A stretch of DNA of 64,000 nucleotides from Bacteroidota bacterium. Its GTDB lineage: Bacteria; Bacteroidota; Ignavibacteria; UBA10030; UBA8401. Within the stretch, counting starts at the first letter, position 1; every line of letters starts with the position of its first letter. A program made the position numbers and the translations under genes. The DNA is taken from positions 102,058-166,057 of the forward strand of contig SXSI01000047.1 of assembly GCA_005792285.1 (NCBI GenBank), in the 5' to 3' direction. Below the pieces are notes generated by a model. It was not told the DNA's origin, made no database searches, and saw only the letters and a list, made by a program, of their open reading frames with translations. This document shows positions 26,621 to 36,119 of this stretch, in pieces.

Positions 26621-27619
26621 ATGAAACCTATTCTTGGAATTACAATCGGGGACTTCAATGGAATTGGTCCCGAAGTTGCATTAAAAGCAATTATCTCACC
26701 TGAAGTTAAAAAAATATGTTCTCCAATCTTGATTGGTTCAGTAGAATTATTTTCACATTATTCTAAAATATTTAAAATTTCTAAAAATATTATTTCTATC
26801 TCGAAAACTGAAGAAGGATTAAATTGCAATGGACTTCCCTGTATAAATATTTATGATGGGAATGTAAAGCAACTTCAAATTGGTAGACCTTCACCAGATG
26901 CAGGCGTTTGCGCTGGAAAATCAATTGAGGAAGCTGTAAAATTAACTTTAGCAAAACAAACTGATGGATTTATAACATCACCAACTTCAAAAGAATCACT
27001 TCATTATGCAGGTTACAATTTTCCGGGGCAAACTGAAATGATTGCAATGTTGAGTCGCTCCGAAAAAGTAATTATGATACTTTCATCGCCAAATATGAGA
27101 GTCGGTTTAATAACTGTTCATTCACCTATTTCAGAAATTAGTTCACTAATTACACAACAAAGAATTTTAGAAAAGTCAGAAACTTTCGCAAAGTCGCTTC
27201 AAGAGGATTACGGAATTACGAATCCAAAAATTGCAGTATTAGGATTGAATCCACATTCCGGAGAAAACGGCGCAATTGGGATGGAAGAAAAGAAAATAAT
27301 TACACCTTCGATCGAATTACTTAAACAAAAAGGGATAAATATTTCAGGTCCATTTAGCGCAGATGGTTTTTTTGCAACTTATAAAAAAGAAAATTACGAT
27401 GGAATTCTTGCAATGTACCACGATCAAGGTTTGATTCCATTTAAAATGACTGAATTTGAAAATGGTGTCAACTTTTCAGCAGGAATGAAAATAATACGAA
27501 CTTCTCCAGATCACGGCACGGCATATAATATTGCTGGAAAAGGGATTGCCAATTTTCAAAGTATGATTTCGGCAATTCAACTTGCAGCAACAATTGCACA
27601 AAATAGAAATTCAAAATGA
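26621..27619 (+). CDS. pdxA: 4-hydroxythreonine-4-phosphate dehydrogenase
   Basis: ITIGDFNGIGPEVALKAI; GLNPHSGENGAIGMEE; MYHDQGLIPFK; RTSPDHGTAYNIAGKG. Confidence 0.96.
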   Translation: MKPILGITIGDFNGIGPEVALKAIISPEVKKICSPILIGSVELFSHYSKIFKISKNIISISKTEEGLNCNGLPCINIYDGNVKQLQIGRPSPDAGVCAGKSIEEAVKLTLAKQTDGFITSPTSKESLHYAGYNFPGQTEMIAMLSRSEKVIMILSSPNMRVGLITVHSPISEISSLITQQRILEKSETFAKSLQEDYGITNPKIAVLGLNPHSGENGAIGMEEKKIITPSIELLKQKGINISGPFSADGFFATYKKENYDGILAMYHDQGLIPFKMTEFENGVNFSAGMKIIRTSPDHGTAYNIAGKGIANFQSMISAIQLAATIAQNRNSK

Positions 27620-28281
27620 TTTCATTATCAAACGTTTCAGTCGTTCGCGATGGTAATTTAATTTTAGATAAAATAAATTTTTTATTAAAGCCACACGAAT
27701 TTATCTCGCTTGTTGGTTCAACCGGAAGTGGAAAAACTACACTTTTCCAATTACTTTACTTTGAATTATTTCCTTCGAGTGGAACTGTAACTGTAACAAA
27801 TTACACATCTTCACAAATAACACAAAAAATGATTCCATATCTCAGAAGAAAACTTGGAATTGTTTTTCAGGATTATAAATTATTGGAAGATAAAACTGCT
27901 TATGAAAATATTGCGTTTGCACTTTATGTCACAAATGTAAAAAATAATGAAATTCAGCATAAAGTTATGGAAGCACTTTCTGCAGTTGGACTTAGCCACA
28001 AAAGAAATTTTTATCCACAACAATTATCGGGAGGTGAACAACAGAGAATTGCAATTGCCCGCGCAATTGTTAATGAACCATTTATTTTACTTGCCGATGA
28101 ACCAACCGGGAATTTAGATCCGCAAACTTCTTTAGATATTTTAAATTTGTTGAAAGAAATTAATAAAAAAGGAACTGCAATTTTTATGGCAACACATAAT
28201 TACGATCTTATGAAAAAAGCAGGCGGAAAAATTTTACAATTAAAAGATAGAAAGCTAACTGAAGTTCAGTTTAAAAATTAA
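27616..28281 (+). CDS. ftsE: FtsE-like ABC transporter ATP-binding protein
   Basis: GSTGSGKTTLFQLLYFELFPSSGTV; LRRKLGIVFQDYKLL; LSGGEQQRIAIARAIVNEPFILLADEPTGNLD. Confidence 0.85.
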   Translation: MISLSNVSVVRDGNLILDKINFLLKPHEFISLVGSTGSGKTTLFQLLYFELFPSSGTVTVTNYTSSQITQKMIPYLRRKLGIVFQDYKLLEDKTAYENIAFALYVTNVKNNEIQHKVMEALSAVGLSHKRNFYPQQLSGGEQQRIAIARAIVNEPFILLADEPTGNLDPQTSLDILNLLKEINKKGTAIFMATHNYDLMKKAGGKILQLKDRKLTEVQFKN

Positions 28282-28517
28282 TTTACAACTGCCTCAACTC
28301 TTTTAACTTCTTCACATTCTAACATTAACGCCCGTTCAACTCCTGCGCGAAGTGTCATGCTTGAAAGTGGACAAGTTAAACAAGAACCAGAAAACCGCAC
28401 TCGCACAATTCCAAACTCATCAATTGAAACAAATTCAATATCTCCATTATCAACTTGTAGATATGGTCTGACTTTTTGCAAAGCAGTATGAATTTTTATT
28501 TCAACTGGACTACTCAC
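28278..28517 (-). CDS. NifU C-terminal-domain-like Fe-S scaffold
   Basis: KVRPYLQVDNGDIEFVSIDE; GSCLTCPLSSMTLRAGVERAL. Confidence 0.93.
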   Translation of the reverse strand: MSSPVEIKIHTALQKVRPYLQVDNGDIEFVSIDEFGIVRVRFSGSCLTCPLSSMTLRAGVERALMLECEEVKRVEAVVN

Positions 28518-28520
28518 CTT

Positions 28521-29621
28521 TTAATTGGATTTTATAGAATCCAAGGAAATTGAAATTGTTGAAGCATTTAATGATTCTGCATTTTTAATACTTACTTGCG
28601 CTGCAAGATTTTTTGCAATTTGTGAAATAATTAGTGATTGCCGAGAATTTGGTTCAGCTTCAACTAAAGGAAGTCCTTTATCAGAACCAATTCGTAACTT
28701 TGTGTCAATCGGAATTTCTCCTAAAAATGGAACATTCATTTCTGTCGCAGCTCGTTTACCACCACCAAAATCAAAAATATTTTCCCGTTCACCGCAATGT
28801 GAACAAGTGTAGTAACTCATATTTTCAATTATTCCGAGAATTGGAACATTGACTTTATTAAACATCATTAAACCTTTTCTTGCATCAGCTAAAGAAATTT
28901 CCTGCGGTGTTGTAACAATTACTGCACCGGTTAAAGGAATTTGTTGAACGATTGTAAGTTGAATATCTCCAGTTCCAGGAGGAAAATCAAAAATTAAATA
29001 ATCAAGTTCGCCCCAATCGACATCGGTAAGAAATTGTTTTACAGCTCCACTCGCCATCGGCCCTCTCCAAATTACTGCTTGCATTGGATCAACCAAAAAA
29101 CCGATCGACATAACTTTAATTCCATATTTTTCTAAAGGAACTAATTTTTGATTATGCATGTGTGGTTTATCTTTAATATCAAACATTAGCGGAATGCTCG
29201 GTCCATAAATATCACAATCAACAATTCCAACCGAAGCTCCCTCTTTTTTTAAAGCAATTGCGAGATTAACTGCAACAGTTGATTTGCCAACTCCTCCCTT
29301 TCCACTTGCAACAGCAATTGTATTTCTAACACCAGTTAAAATTTGTGGGCGAGTTGCAAATTGTCGAGATGTAACATTCGATGTCATATTAATTTCAACT
29401 TTTTCAACATTGATATTTGTTCGGATTGCTTTTTCAGATTCAGCTTTTAATTCTTCCCGAACAGGACAAGCCGGAGTAGTTAACTCAATATCGAGTGACA
29501 AATCATTTCCATTAATAGAAATATTTTTTACAAATTTAAGCGAGACAATATCTTTGAAAAGATCAGGATCTTTTACAACACGCAATGCTTCTAATACATT
29601 TTCTTGAGTTAAGTTTTTCAT
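28521..29621 (-). CDS. Mrp/NBP35-family Fe-S carrier ATPase (N-terminal DUF59)
   Basis: IAVASGKGGVGKSTVAVNLAIAL; PPGTGDIQLTI; ENMSYYTCSHCGE; N-terminal VKDPDLFKDIVSLKFV. Confidence 0.95.
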   Translation of the reverse strand: MKNLTQENVLEALRVVKDPDLFKDIVSLKFVKNISINGNDLSLDIELTTPACPVREELKAESEKAIRTNINVEKVEINMTSNVTSRQFATRPQILTGVRNTIAVASGKGGVGKSTVAVNLAIALKKEGASVGIVDCDIYGPSIPLMFDIKDKPHMHNQKLVPLEKYGIKVMSIGFLVDPMQAVIWRGPMASGAVKQFLTDVDWGELDYLIFDFPPGTGDIQLTIVQQIPLTGAVIVTTPQEISLADARKGLMMFNKVNVPILGIIENMSYYTCSHCGERENIFDFGGGKRAATEMNVPFLGEIPIDTKLRIGSDKGLPLVEAEPNSRQSLIISQIAKNLAAQVSIKNAESLNASTISISLDSIKSN

Positions 29622-29627
29622 TTTATT

Positions 29628-30524
29628 TTATTCCACATCTTTGCCTGTTAATTTTTTTAAAGCTTCACAATATAAATTAGAAGTTTTCTCAATTATATGT
29701 GCAGGCAATTCCGGTGGCGGAGGTTGTTTATTAAATTTAATTGAAAGTAAATAATCACGAACGAATTGTTTATCGTAGCTGTTTTGAGATTGCCCAACAA
29801 TATAGTTATCCTTTGGCCAAAATCGTGAAGAGTCGGGAGTTAATAATTCATCAATAATAATTATTTCTCCATTTAGTTCGCCGAATTCCATTTTTGTATC
29901 GGCAATAATAATTCCTTTTAATACTGCTTCGTTTGCAGCTTTTTCATAAACTGATATTGAAAGTTTTTTTAATGCTTCAGCATTTGAAATTCCAACTAAG
30001 TTTACCATTGTCTCAAAGGAAATATTTTCGTCGTGTGCACCAATATCAGCTTTTGTTGAAGGTGTAAAAAGCGTTTCGGATAATTTTGAAGATTCTTGCA
30101 ATCCATCTTTTAAAGGAATTGAACAAACTGATTTATTTTTTTGATATTCATTCCAACCTGAACCAGAAAGATATCCTCGAACAATACATTCTACCGGAAA
30201 TGGTTTTGCTTTTTTAACCAAAACACTTCTTCCTTGTAATTCATTTCTATATTGATGACAAACTTTTGGAAAGTCGTTAACATCAGTTGCAACAATATGA
30301 TTTTTTACAATATTATTTACTAACTGAAACCAATAAAGTGAAATTTGATTTAATACTTTTCCTTTAAATGGTATTCCTTCATTCATTATTACATCGAACG
30401 CTGAAATCCTGTCCGTTGCGACGATTAATAAGTGTTTGTCAAATTCATAAATATCTCGGACTTTTCCACGATTTCTTAATTTTAAATCTATAAAATTTGT
30501 TTCGGTAATTATTTGAGTATTCAT
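29628..30524 (-). CDS. purC: Phosphoribosylaminoimidazole-succinocarboxamide synthase
   Basis: RGKVRDIYEFDKHLLIVATDRISAFDVIMNEGIPFKGKVL; DELLTPDSSRFWP. Confidence 0.97.
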   Translation of the reverse strand: MNTQIITETNFIDLKLRNRGKVRDIYEFDKHLLIVATDRISAFDVIMNEGIPFKGKVLNQISLYWFQLVNNIVKNHIVATDVNDFPKVCHQYRNELQGRSVLVKKAKPFPVECIVRGYLSGSGWNEYQKNKSVCSIPLKDGLQESSKLSETLFTPSTKADIGAHDENISFETMVNLVGISNAEALKKLSISVYEKAANEAVLKGIIIADTKMEFGELNGEIIIIDELLTPDSSRFWPKDNYIVGQSQNSYDKQFVRDYLLSIKFNKQPPPPELPAHIIEKTSNLYCEALKKLTGKDVE

Positions 30525-30526
30525 TA

Positions 30527-31123
30527 TTAATTAAAATTAGTTGATAAATTTATTGCTCTTGAAAGTAATGTTAAATATTCTGTTTTTGGTATATCGATTG
30601 CACCAAGAGATTTAAGGTGAGAAGTCATAAATTGACAGTCGACTAGAATAAAATTTTTTTTGTTCAGATGCTCAACTAATTTTACGAGAGCAACTTTTGA
30701 AGCATCAACTTCTACACTAAACATTGATTCACCAAAAAACGCTCCTCCAATTGAAACACCATACAAACCACCAACAAGTTTTTTTCTCTTCCACGTTTCG
30801 ACACTATGCACATAACCAAGAGAAAATAAATTTTGATAACTTTCAATTATTTCGTCAGAAATCCAGGTAGTTGTTCTTTTAGAACAATTTGTAATTACTT
30901 CTCTGAAAGATTTATCAAAAGTCACAGAATAAGTTTTGTGTTTAATTCTGCGATTCAAGTTTCGTGATATTCGTAATCCGTATAATGGTAATATTGCCCT
31001 TTTCTCAGGTTCATACCAATTAATTTTTCCAGTTTTTTCATTTGCCATAGGAAACATGCCACATTTATAAGCTGCAAGAAGTTCGTATGCAGGAATAATT
31101 TTTATGCCGATATCGTTCGTCAA
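30527..31123 (-). CDS. aat: Leucyl/phenylalanyl-tRNA--protein transferase
   Basis: LLAAYKCGMFPMANEKTGKINWYEPEKRAILP; HSVETWKRKKLVGGLYGVSIGGAFFGESMFS. Confidence 0.96.
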   Translation of the reverse strand: MTNDIGIKIIPAYELLAAYKCGMFPMANEKTGKINWYEPEKRAILPLYGLRISRNLNRRIKHKTYSVTFDKSFREVITNCSKRTTTWISDEIIESYQNLFSLGYVHSVETWKRKKLVGGLYGVSIGGAFFGESMFSVEVDASKVALVKLVEHLNKKNFILVDCQFMTSHLKSLGAIDIPKTEYLTLLSRAINLSTNFN

Positions 31124-31126
31124 ATT

Positions 31127-32236
31127 TTATTCTGGTAATAATGATTGTTGAGTTGGCTTATCGAGTGTCGATTTAAATTTATCAATTTCCCGTGCTGCTT
31201 CGTCGTATTTATTTTTAGCATTTTGTAAATGCCTGCCAATTACATTGTAATCATCAATAAATCTATTTAAATCACCTTTCAATTGGTCAAGCGTTTGTAA
31301 AATTATTTTAGCATTAGATTCAACTTCCATTCCTTTAAATCCAATTGCAATAATTTGTAAATGGGAATAAAAAGTATTTGGCGAAACTGGTACAACTTTT
31401 TTCTTACGAGAATATTCAAGTAATGTTTCATCGTTTGAAGCACTATCCCATTTGATAATTGTTTCGTAATAAATATTTTCTGCAGGAATATACATTAATG
31501 CAAAATCGAGTGTTCCTTCACTCGGTAGAATATATTTATCAGAAATATCATTAATATGTTTTTTAACATCATTTATAAATAATTTATAGAATTGATTCCT
31601 TTGAGTTTCATCTTGTGTTACATAATATTTCTGAAAATTCTCTCGCGGAAACTTAGCATCAATAGGTAAAATTCCGTGAGAAAGTTTTATGACTGCATCA
31701 ACGATCGTTCCATTTTTAAATTTATATTGTGTATCATAAAAACTTTTCGGAATAACCTGACGAAGTATTTCCTCCAACATAGTTTCACCTAAACCACCGC
31801 GAAGTTTTGGTGCTTTCAAAAGCTCTTCAAACTTTACAAAGTCCTGTGCTAATTTCCGAACCTCTTCTCCGGCTTGCTCCATTCTACCTTGAGATTGTTG
31901 TAGATCTTTCATACTAAAATTTACTGCATTCAATCTTGTATCGAGAGTTTGATTTTGTTTCGAAACAATATTTACAATTTGATTCGAGGATTCGTTTACT
32001 AATTTATTAACCGTTTGAATAAATTGTTGCTGTTGATCCTGTGTATTTTTTATACTCTGCGTAATTGATTCTGAATTAGATTGAAGTTGTTGGTTAAGTG
32101 AGGATTGAATAGAAATTAACTGTTGTTGAATTAATGCTTGTCCATCACTTTCAGTTTTTGGTTTATTTAGTTTAACAAAAATCAATACGCACAAAACCAG
32201 AAGTAAAACGATTGCTATAAATAAAATATTATCCAT
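31127..32236 (-). CDS. rmuC: DNA recombination protein RmuC-like
   Basis: N-terminal TM and coiled coil; LRGGLGETMLEEILRQVIP; LPIDAKFPRENFQKY; VPVSPNTFYSHLQIIAIG. Confidence 0.9.
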   Translation of the reverse strand: MDNILFIAIVLLLVLCVLIFVKLNKPKTESDGQALIQQQLISIQSSLNQQLQSNSESITQSIKNTQDQQQQFIQTVNKLVNESSNQIVNIVSKQNQTLDTRLNAVNFSMKDLQQSQGRMEQAGEEVRKLAQDFVKFEELLKAPKLRGGLGETMLEEILRQVIPKSFYDTQYKFKNGTIVDAVIKLSHGILPIDAKFPRENFQKYYVTQDETQRNQFYKLFINDVKKHINDISDKYILPSEGTLDFALMYIPAENIYYETIIKWDSASNDETLLEYSRKKKVVPVSPNTFYSHLQIIAIGFKGMEVESNAKIILQTLDQLKGDLNRFIDDYNVIGRHLQNAKNKYDEAAREIDKFKSTLDKPTQQSLLPE

Positions 32237-33373
32237 TTAATTTGTAAAGAAGTACAACAAAGATACTAATACAATTCCACCTTTAATAATTGCTGATAAA
32301 CGGGAACTTCTATTTTTTATTTTACTCCATAATATTGCAGTTACAATCATTACCAATATTAAAATAATTGAAAATATCATGACTTCATTTGGGAGCAATG
32401 TTTTGTTAATTATGAAAGATAAACTTTCTTCATCAAAGAACATTCCATAAATAACAAGCAAATGTAAAGTATATAAGAGTAATGATTCGTTGCCGGAAAT
32501 AAGTACTGCGGATTTTTTATCACCAAATATTTTTTGCCAATACCAGAATAGTGAAAGTAAAATAAATACAACTCCAATGCGTGTTATAAAAAACATTGGG
32601 GATATTCTCCAAAACAGTGTATCGTTTTCATTTTGTGAAAGATATTGATAAATCAATCCGCATATTGCCATTATTAAACCAGACGAGATGAGAATTTTAA
32701 AATATTTATCTTCTTTTTTCTTTTCTCTGAATTCTAACCACACATTGCTTGCAAGCGCGCCAATAAAAATAAAAGATGACCAGGGAAATAATGGAAATAA
32801 AGACCCCTGCGATGAATTTAAATAATTTGCAATTCCCAATGGAAGATAATTTTGCATATTTGTTAACCACATAAATCCAGTTAATGAAAGAAAAGCAATT
32901 AGTAATCCTAATATTATCCGAATAAATATTTTTTGATTTTTAATTATACTTGCAATGAACAGCATTAACATCATCGTAGTTGATATACAATGTAGAATAT
33001 CTACTTTTAGAAAGTTGGATAATAGTTTGTCATCTACTCCATTTATAATTCTTTCAAATGAGAAATAAGGAATTCGCAACAAATAGGCAACAAACAATAT
33101 TCCGATTAACTTAATAAAAGTTTTTCGAAATACTGGAGACCATAAATATATTTGTTCTCTTTTTTTATTTAACATTATCATAAATGAATAACCGGCAAGA
33201 AATAGAAATGCAGGAGCTACAATTCCGTTCATGAAATTAATAAGGGAAAATATTTTATTTTCACGATATAAAGGATATAAAAAAGCATTTACAACATGAG
33301 TTTCAATCATAACGATTACAGCCCATCCGCGAAGCAAATCAATATATCCGAATCTCGAAGAATTTTTAGTCAT
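32237..33373 (-). CDS. Polytopic membrane protein, acyltransferase/DUF1624-like, copy A
   Basis: RFGYIDLLRGWAVIVMIETHVVNAFLYP; multi-TM; similar architecture to next ORF. Confidence 0.75.
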   Translation of the reverse strand: MTKNSSRFGYIDLLRGWAVIVMIETHVVNAFLYPLYRENKIFSLINFMNGIVAPAFLFLAGYSFMIMLNKKREQIYLWSPVFRKTFIKLIGILFVAYLLRIPYFSFERIINGVDDKLLSNFLKVDILHCISTTMMLMLFIASIIKNQKIFIRIILGLLIAFLSLTGFMWLTNMQNYLPLGIANYLNSSQGSLFPLFPWSSFIFIGALASNVWLEFREKKKEDKYFKILISSGLIMAICGLIYQYLSQNENDTLFWRISPMFFITRIGVVFILLSLFWYWQKIFGDKKSAVLISGNESLLLYTLHLLVIYGMFFDEESLSFIINKTLLPNEVMIFSIILILVMIVTAILWSKIKNRSSRLSAIIKGGIVLVSLLYFFTN

Positions 33374-33378
33374 ATAAA

Positions 33379-34497
33379 TTAATTAATAACAAAAACTATA
33401 ATTAGTGCCATGATTGTAATAAGTCCCATTTTTTTCATTTCTGGTGAATAATCTTTTTTTGCAGATTCCCATAATTGTAAGAAATAATAAATTAATATTA
33501 CAATCGCTAAATAAATAGCCAATGTATTTTCCAATGAAAGTGAACGATTATATAATAATTTTAATCCGGACGAAATTACACTTCCATATAAAATTAATAA
33601 ATGTAATACATAAATTAGAAGTGATTGTCGTGAGGTAGTTAGAATTATTTTCGGAATTGTTTTTATTTTGTTTGTAACTAAGAATATAAATGATAGAACT
33701 AAAGAAAGAACTGCAGCTTGCTTTATGAAATTAATACCTCCCGATTTCCAAATATCGTGTGGAGGATATAGTGATTCTATTATACTTCCAAAATAAATTG
33801 ATAATATTATAATTATGAGTGATATAACTGTTAACCAAATAAAAAATTGATTAATATTTTTTTTTCTGTATTTATTAAATAGATAACCGACAAATATTCC
33901 TGAGAATAAATAACCAATCCAAGGAAATAGCGGAAACCAGGATTTTAATTGAAATGAGAAATATGAAGCCAGCCACAATGGAAAAATTTCAACAAATTTA
34001 TAATTCCAAAAATATGGAGTTACAACTAATGTAAATAAAAGTATTGAAGCTGAAACTATGAATAATAGTTTTTGGGATTTACTAACTAACACTAAAAGCT
34101 GTGTAAATAATAATGAAACACCGATGCAATGTAAAGCATCAGATTGCACAAATTGTAAATATTCAATTTCAGTTAAACCGAAAACTACTTTACTAAATGA
34201 AAAAATGGGTAAATGTAAAAAATATCCAATTAATATTAATCCGATATATCTATAAATTCTTTTCTTTGTTTCGGGAGAAAATGAAATGTATAAATCCCAT
34301 TTTTTGAAAGTTGAAATAGTAAATGCAATTCCGGAACCAAATAAAAACATTGCCGCAACATAACCATGTAGGTAATCATGAATTGGAAACCAACTTGCGG
34401 ATCTTACACTGTTTTTTAATAATGCATCAAAAGTATGCCCCTGAATCATTAACAAAATTGCAATAAATCGAAAAATATCGATGAAAAAATATCTCAT
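33379..34497 (-). CDS. Polytopic membrane protein, acyltransferase/DUF1624-like, copy B
   Basis: MRYFFIDIFRFIAILLMIQGHTFDALL; FPLFPWIGYLFSG shared with copy A (LFPLFPWSSFIFIG). Confidence 0.75.
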   Translation of the reverse strand: MRYFFIDIFRFIAILLMIQGHTFDALLKNSVRSASWFPIHDYLHGYVAAMFLFGSGIAFTISTFKKWDLYISFSPETKKRIYRYIGLILIGYFLHLPIFSFSKVVFGLTEIEYLQFVQSDALHCIGVSLLFTQLLVLVSKSQKLLFIVSASILLFTLVVTPYFWNYKFVEIFPLWLASYFSFQLKSWFPLFPWIGYLFSGIFVGYLFNKYRKKNINQFFIWLTVISLIIIILSIYFGSIIESLYPPHDIWKSGGINFIKQAAVLSLVLSFIFLVTNKIKTIPKIILTTSRQSLLIYVLHLLILYGSVISSGLKLLYNRSLSLENTLAIYLAIVILIYYFLQLWESAKKDYSPEMKKMGLITIMALIIVFVIN

Positions 34498-34504
34498 CGG
34501 AAAA

Positions 34505-35719
34505 TTAAATAATTCCTAACTTTCTACCAACAACTTTAAAAGATTTCAATGCATCGTCTAAATTCTTTTTTGAATGAGCTGCTGAAATTTGAACACGAAG
34601 TCGCGCTTCCCCTTTTGGCACAACTGGAAACCATAATCCTTTTACATATACACGATGTTTTAATAATTCCTGACTCATTTTTTGCGCAACTTCAGCTTCA
34701 CCTAACATTACTGGAACAACAGGATGAATTCCCGGAATAATTGTAAATCCTAATTCTGAAATTTTTTTTCTAAAGTAAGCTGTATTTTTTTGTAATTTCG
34801 AAACGATTGATGGCTTGGATTTAAGTAATTTTAATGCTGCAATACTTCCTCCAACAACTGCAGGTGGAATTGAATTTGAAAAAGTATAAGGACGAGATTT
34901 TTGTCGAAGAAAAGCAATTAAATCTTTTGATCCACCAATAAATCCACCCAATGCGCCACCAATTGCTTTACCTAAAGTTCCGCTAATTACATCAATTTTT
35001 CCAAAAACATTAAAATGTTCCGAAGTGCCTCTTCCAGTTTTTCCACAAACACCCAAAGCATGACAATCATCTACAAAAAGAAGTGCACTATTTTCTTTTG
35101 CAATTTTTACAAGTTTATCAATCGGCGCTAAATCACCTTCCATGCTGAAAACACCATCGCTTGCAATAATTCGAAAACGATAATTTTTTGTTTTGTCTTC
35201 TTTCAGAATTTCTTGAAGATGTTTCATGTCAGCATGCCGATAAATTCTTTTATCTGTAGTTTCCTGTTTGCATAATCGAAGCCCATCAATTATACTCGCA
35301 TGATTTAGTTGATCAGTATAAATTACATCTCTGTAATTATCGAAACCAATTTTCTCATTCGTAAGAGAAGCAAAAAAAGCATTATTTGCAGCAAAGCAAG
35401 AAGAAAAAAGAATTACATCTTCAGTCCCAATAAACTCTGCAATTAATTTTTCAAGCTCAAGATGAATTGTTTGAGTGCCACATAAAAACCGAACCGACGC
35501 TAATCCATAACCATATTTTTTAATTCCGTTTATTGCTCCTTTACGAACAATCGGATTATTCGACATTCCCAAATAGTTATTTGCAGCAAGCATTATTACA
35601 TTTTTTTTATTGACTCTAACTTTTCCATCTTGCGGACCTTCAAGTGCAGTTTCATATTTAAATGTGTTTGCATTATGGATATTCTTTAACTCATCGGAAA
35701 ATAATTTATTATAATTCAT
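34505..35719 (-). CDS. kbl: Glycine C-acetyltransferase (2-amino-3-ketobutyrate CoA ligase)
   Basis: MLAANNYLGMSNNPIVRKGAINGIKKYGYGLASVRFLCGTQTIHLELE; DDCHALGVCGKTGRG; SGTLGKAIGGALGGF. Confidence 0.95.
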   Translation of the reverse strand: MNYNKLFSDELKNIHNANTFKYETALEGPQDGKVRVNKKNVIMLAANNYLGMSNNPIVRKGAINGIKKYGYGLASVRFLCGTQTIHLELEKLIAEFIGTEDVILFSSCFAANNAFFASLTNEKIGFDNYRDVIYTDQLNHASIIDGLRLCKQETTDKRIYRHADMKHLQEILKEDKTKNYRFRIIASDGVFSMEGDLAPIDKLVKIAKENSALLFVDDCHALGVCGKTGRGTSEHFNVFGKIDVISGTLGKAIGGALGGFIGGSKDLIAFLRQKSRPYTFSNSIPPAVVGGSIAALKLLKSKPSIVSKLQKNTAYFRKKISELGFTIIPGIHPVVPVMLGEAEVAQKMSQELLKHRVYVKGLWFPVVPKGEARLRVQISAAHSKKNLDDALKSFKVVGRKLGII

Positions 35720-36119
35720 TTTTACTTTCTATGAATCGGTCTAAACTATATTTTCCTGAACCATTGAAAATAAAATACAATGCAATAATTAAATATGTAA
35801 AAGCCATTTCCGCTTCTCCAAAAATATCACCTTCATGCGACATAAATGCAGCAACTAACATTGTTAAAAAAATAAATACGGATGAGGTTCGCGTGAATAA
35901 TCCAATTATCAACAATATTCCACCAAAAAATTCTGAACCTTTAGCCATATATCCGAAAATATATGGTAAAGGGAATCCAAGTTTTTCAACTGCTGAACAA
36001 AATCTTTCCATAATTTGTGGATTGAATATTTTGAATACACTATGAGAAATCAAAGCACAACCAAGCCAAACTCTCAAAATTAGTTCTGCAGAAGGATATT
36101 TTTTAAAATTTAATTTCAA
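35709..36119 (-). CDS. DoxX family membrane protein
   Basis: ILRVWLGCALISHSVFKIF...AKGSEFFGGILLIIGLFTRTSSVFIFLTMLVAAFMSH. Confidence 0.8.
   Translation of the reverse strand: MKLNFKKYPSAELILRVWLGCALISHSVFKIFNPQIMERFCSAVEKLGFPLPYIFGYMAKGSEFFGGILLIIGLFTRTSSVFIFLTMLVAAFMSHEGDIFGEAEMAFTYLIIALYFIFNGSGKYSLDRFIESKNEL

Noticed and set aside
28525-29607. Three plus-strand ORFs (95, 72, 107 aa) antisense to the Mrp ATPase gene
   Set aside because: Fully contained in a strongly supported CDS; overlapping frames typical of shadow ORFs.
35662-36045. 127-aa plus-strand ORF antisense to the DoxX gene
   Set aside because: Mirror of a membrane-protein gene in an AT-rich genome; no start context or motif.
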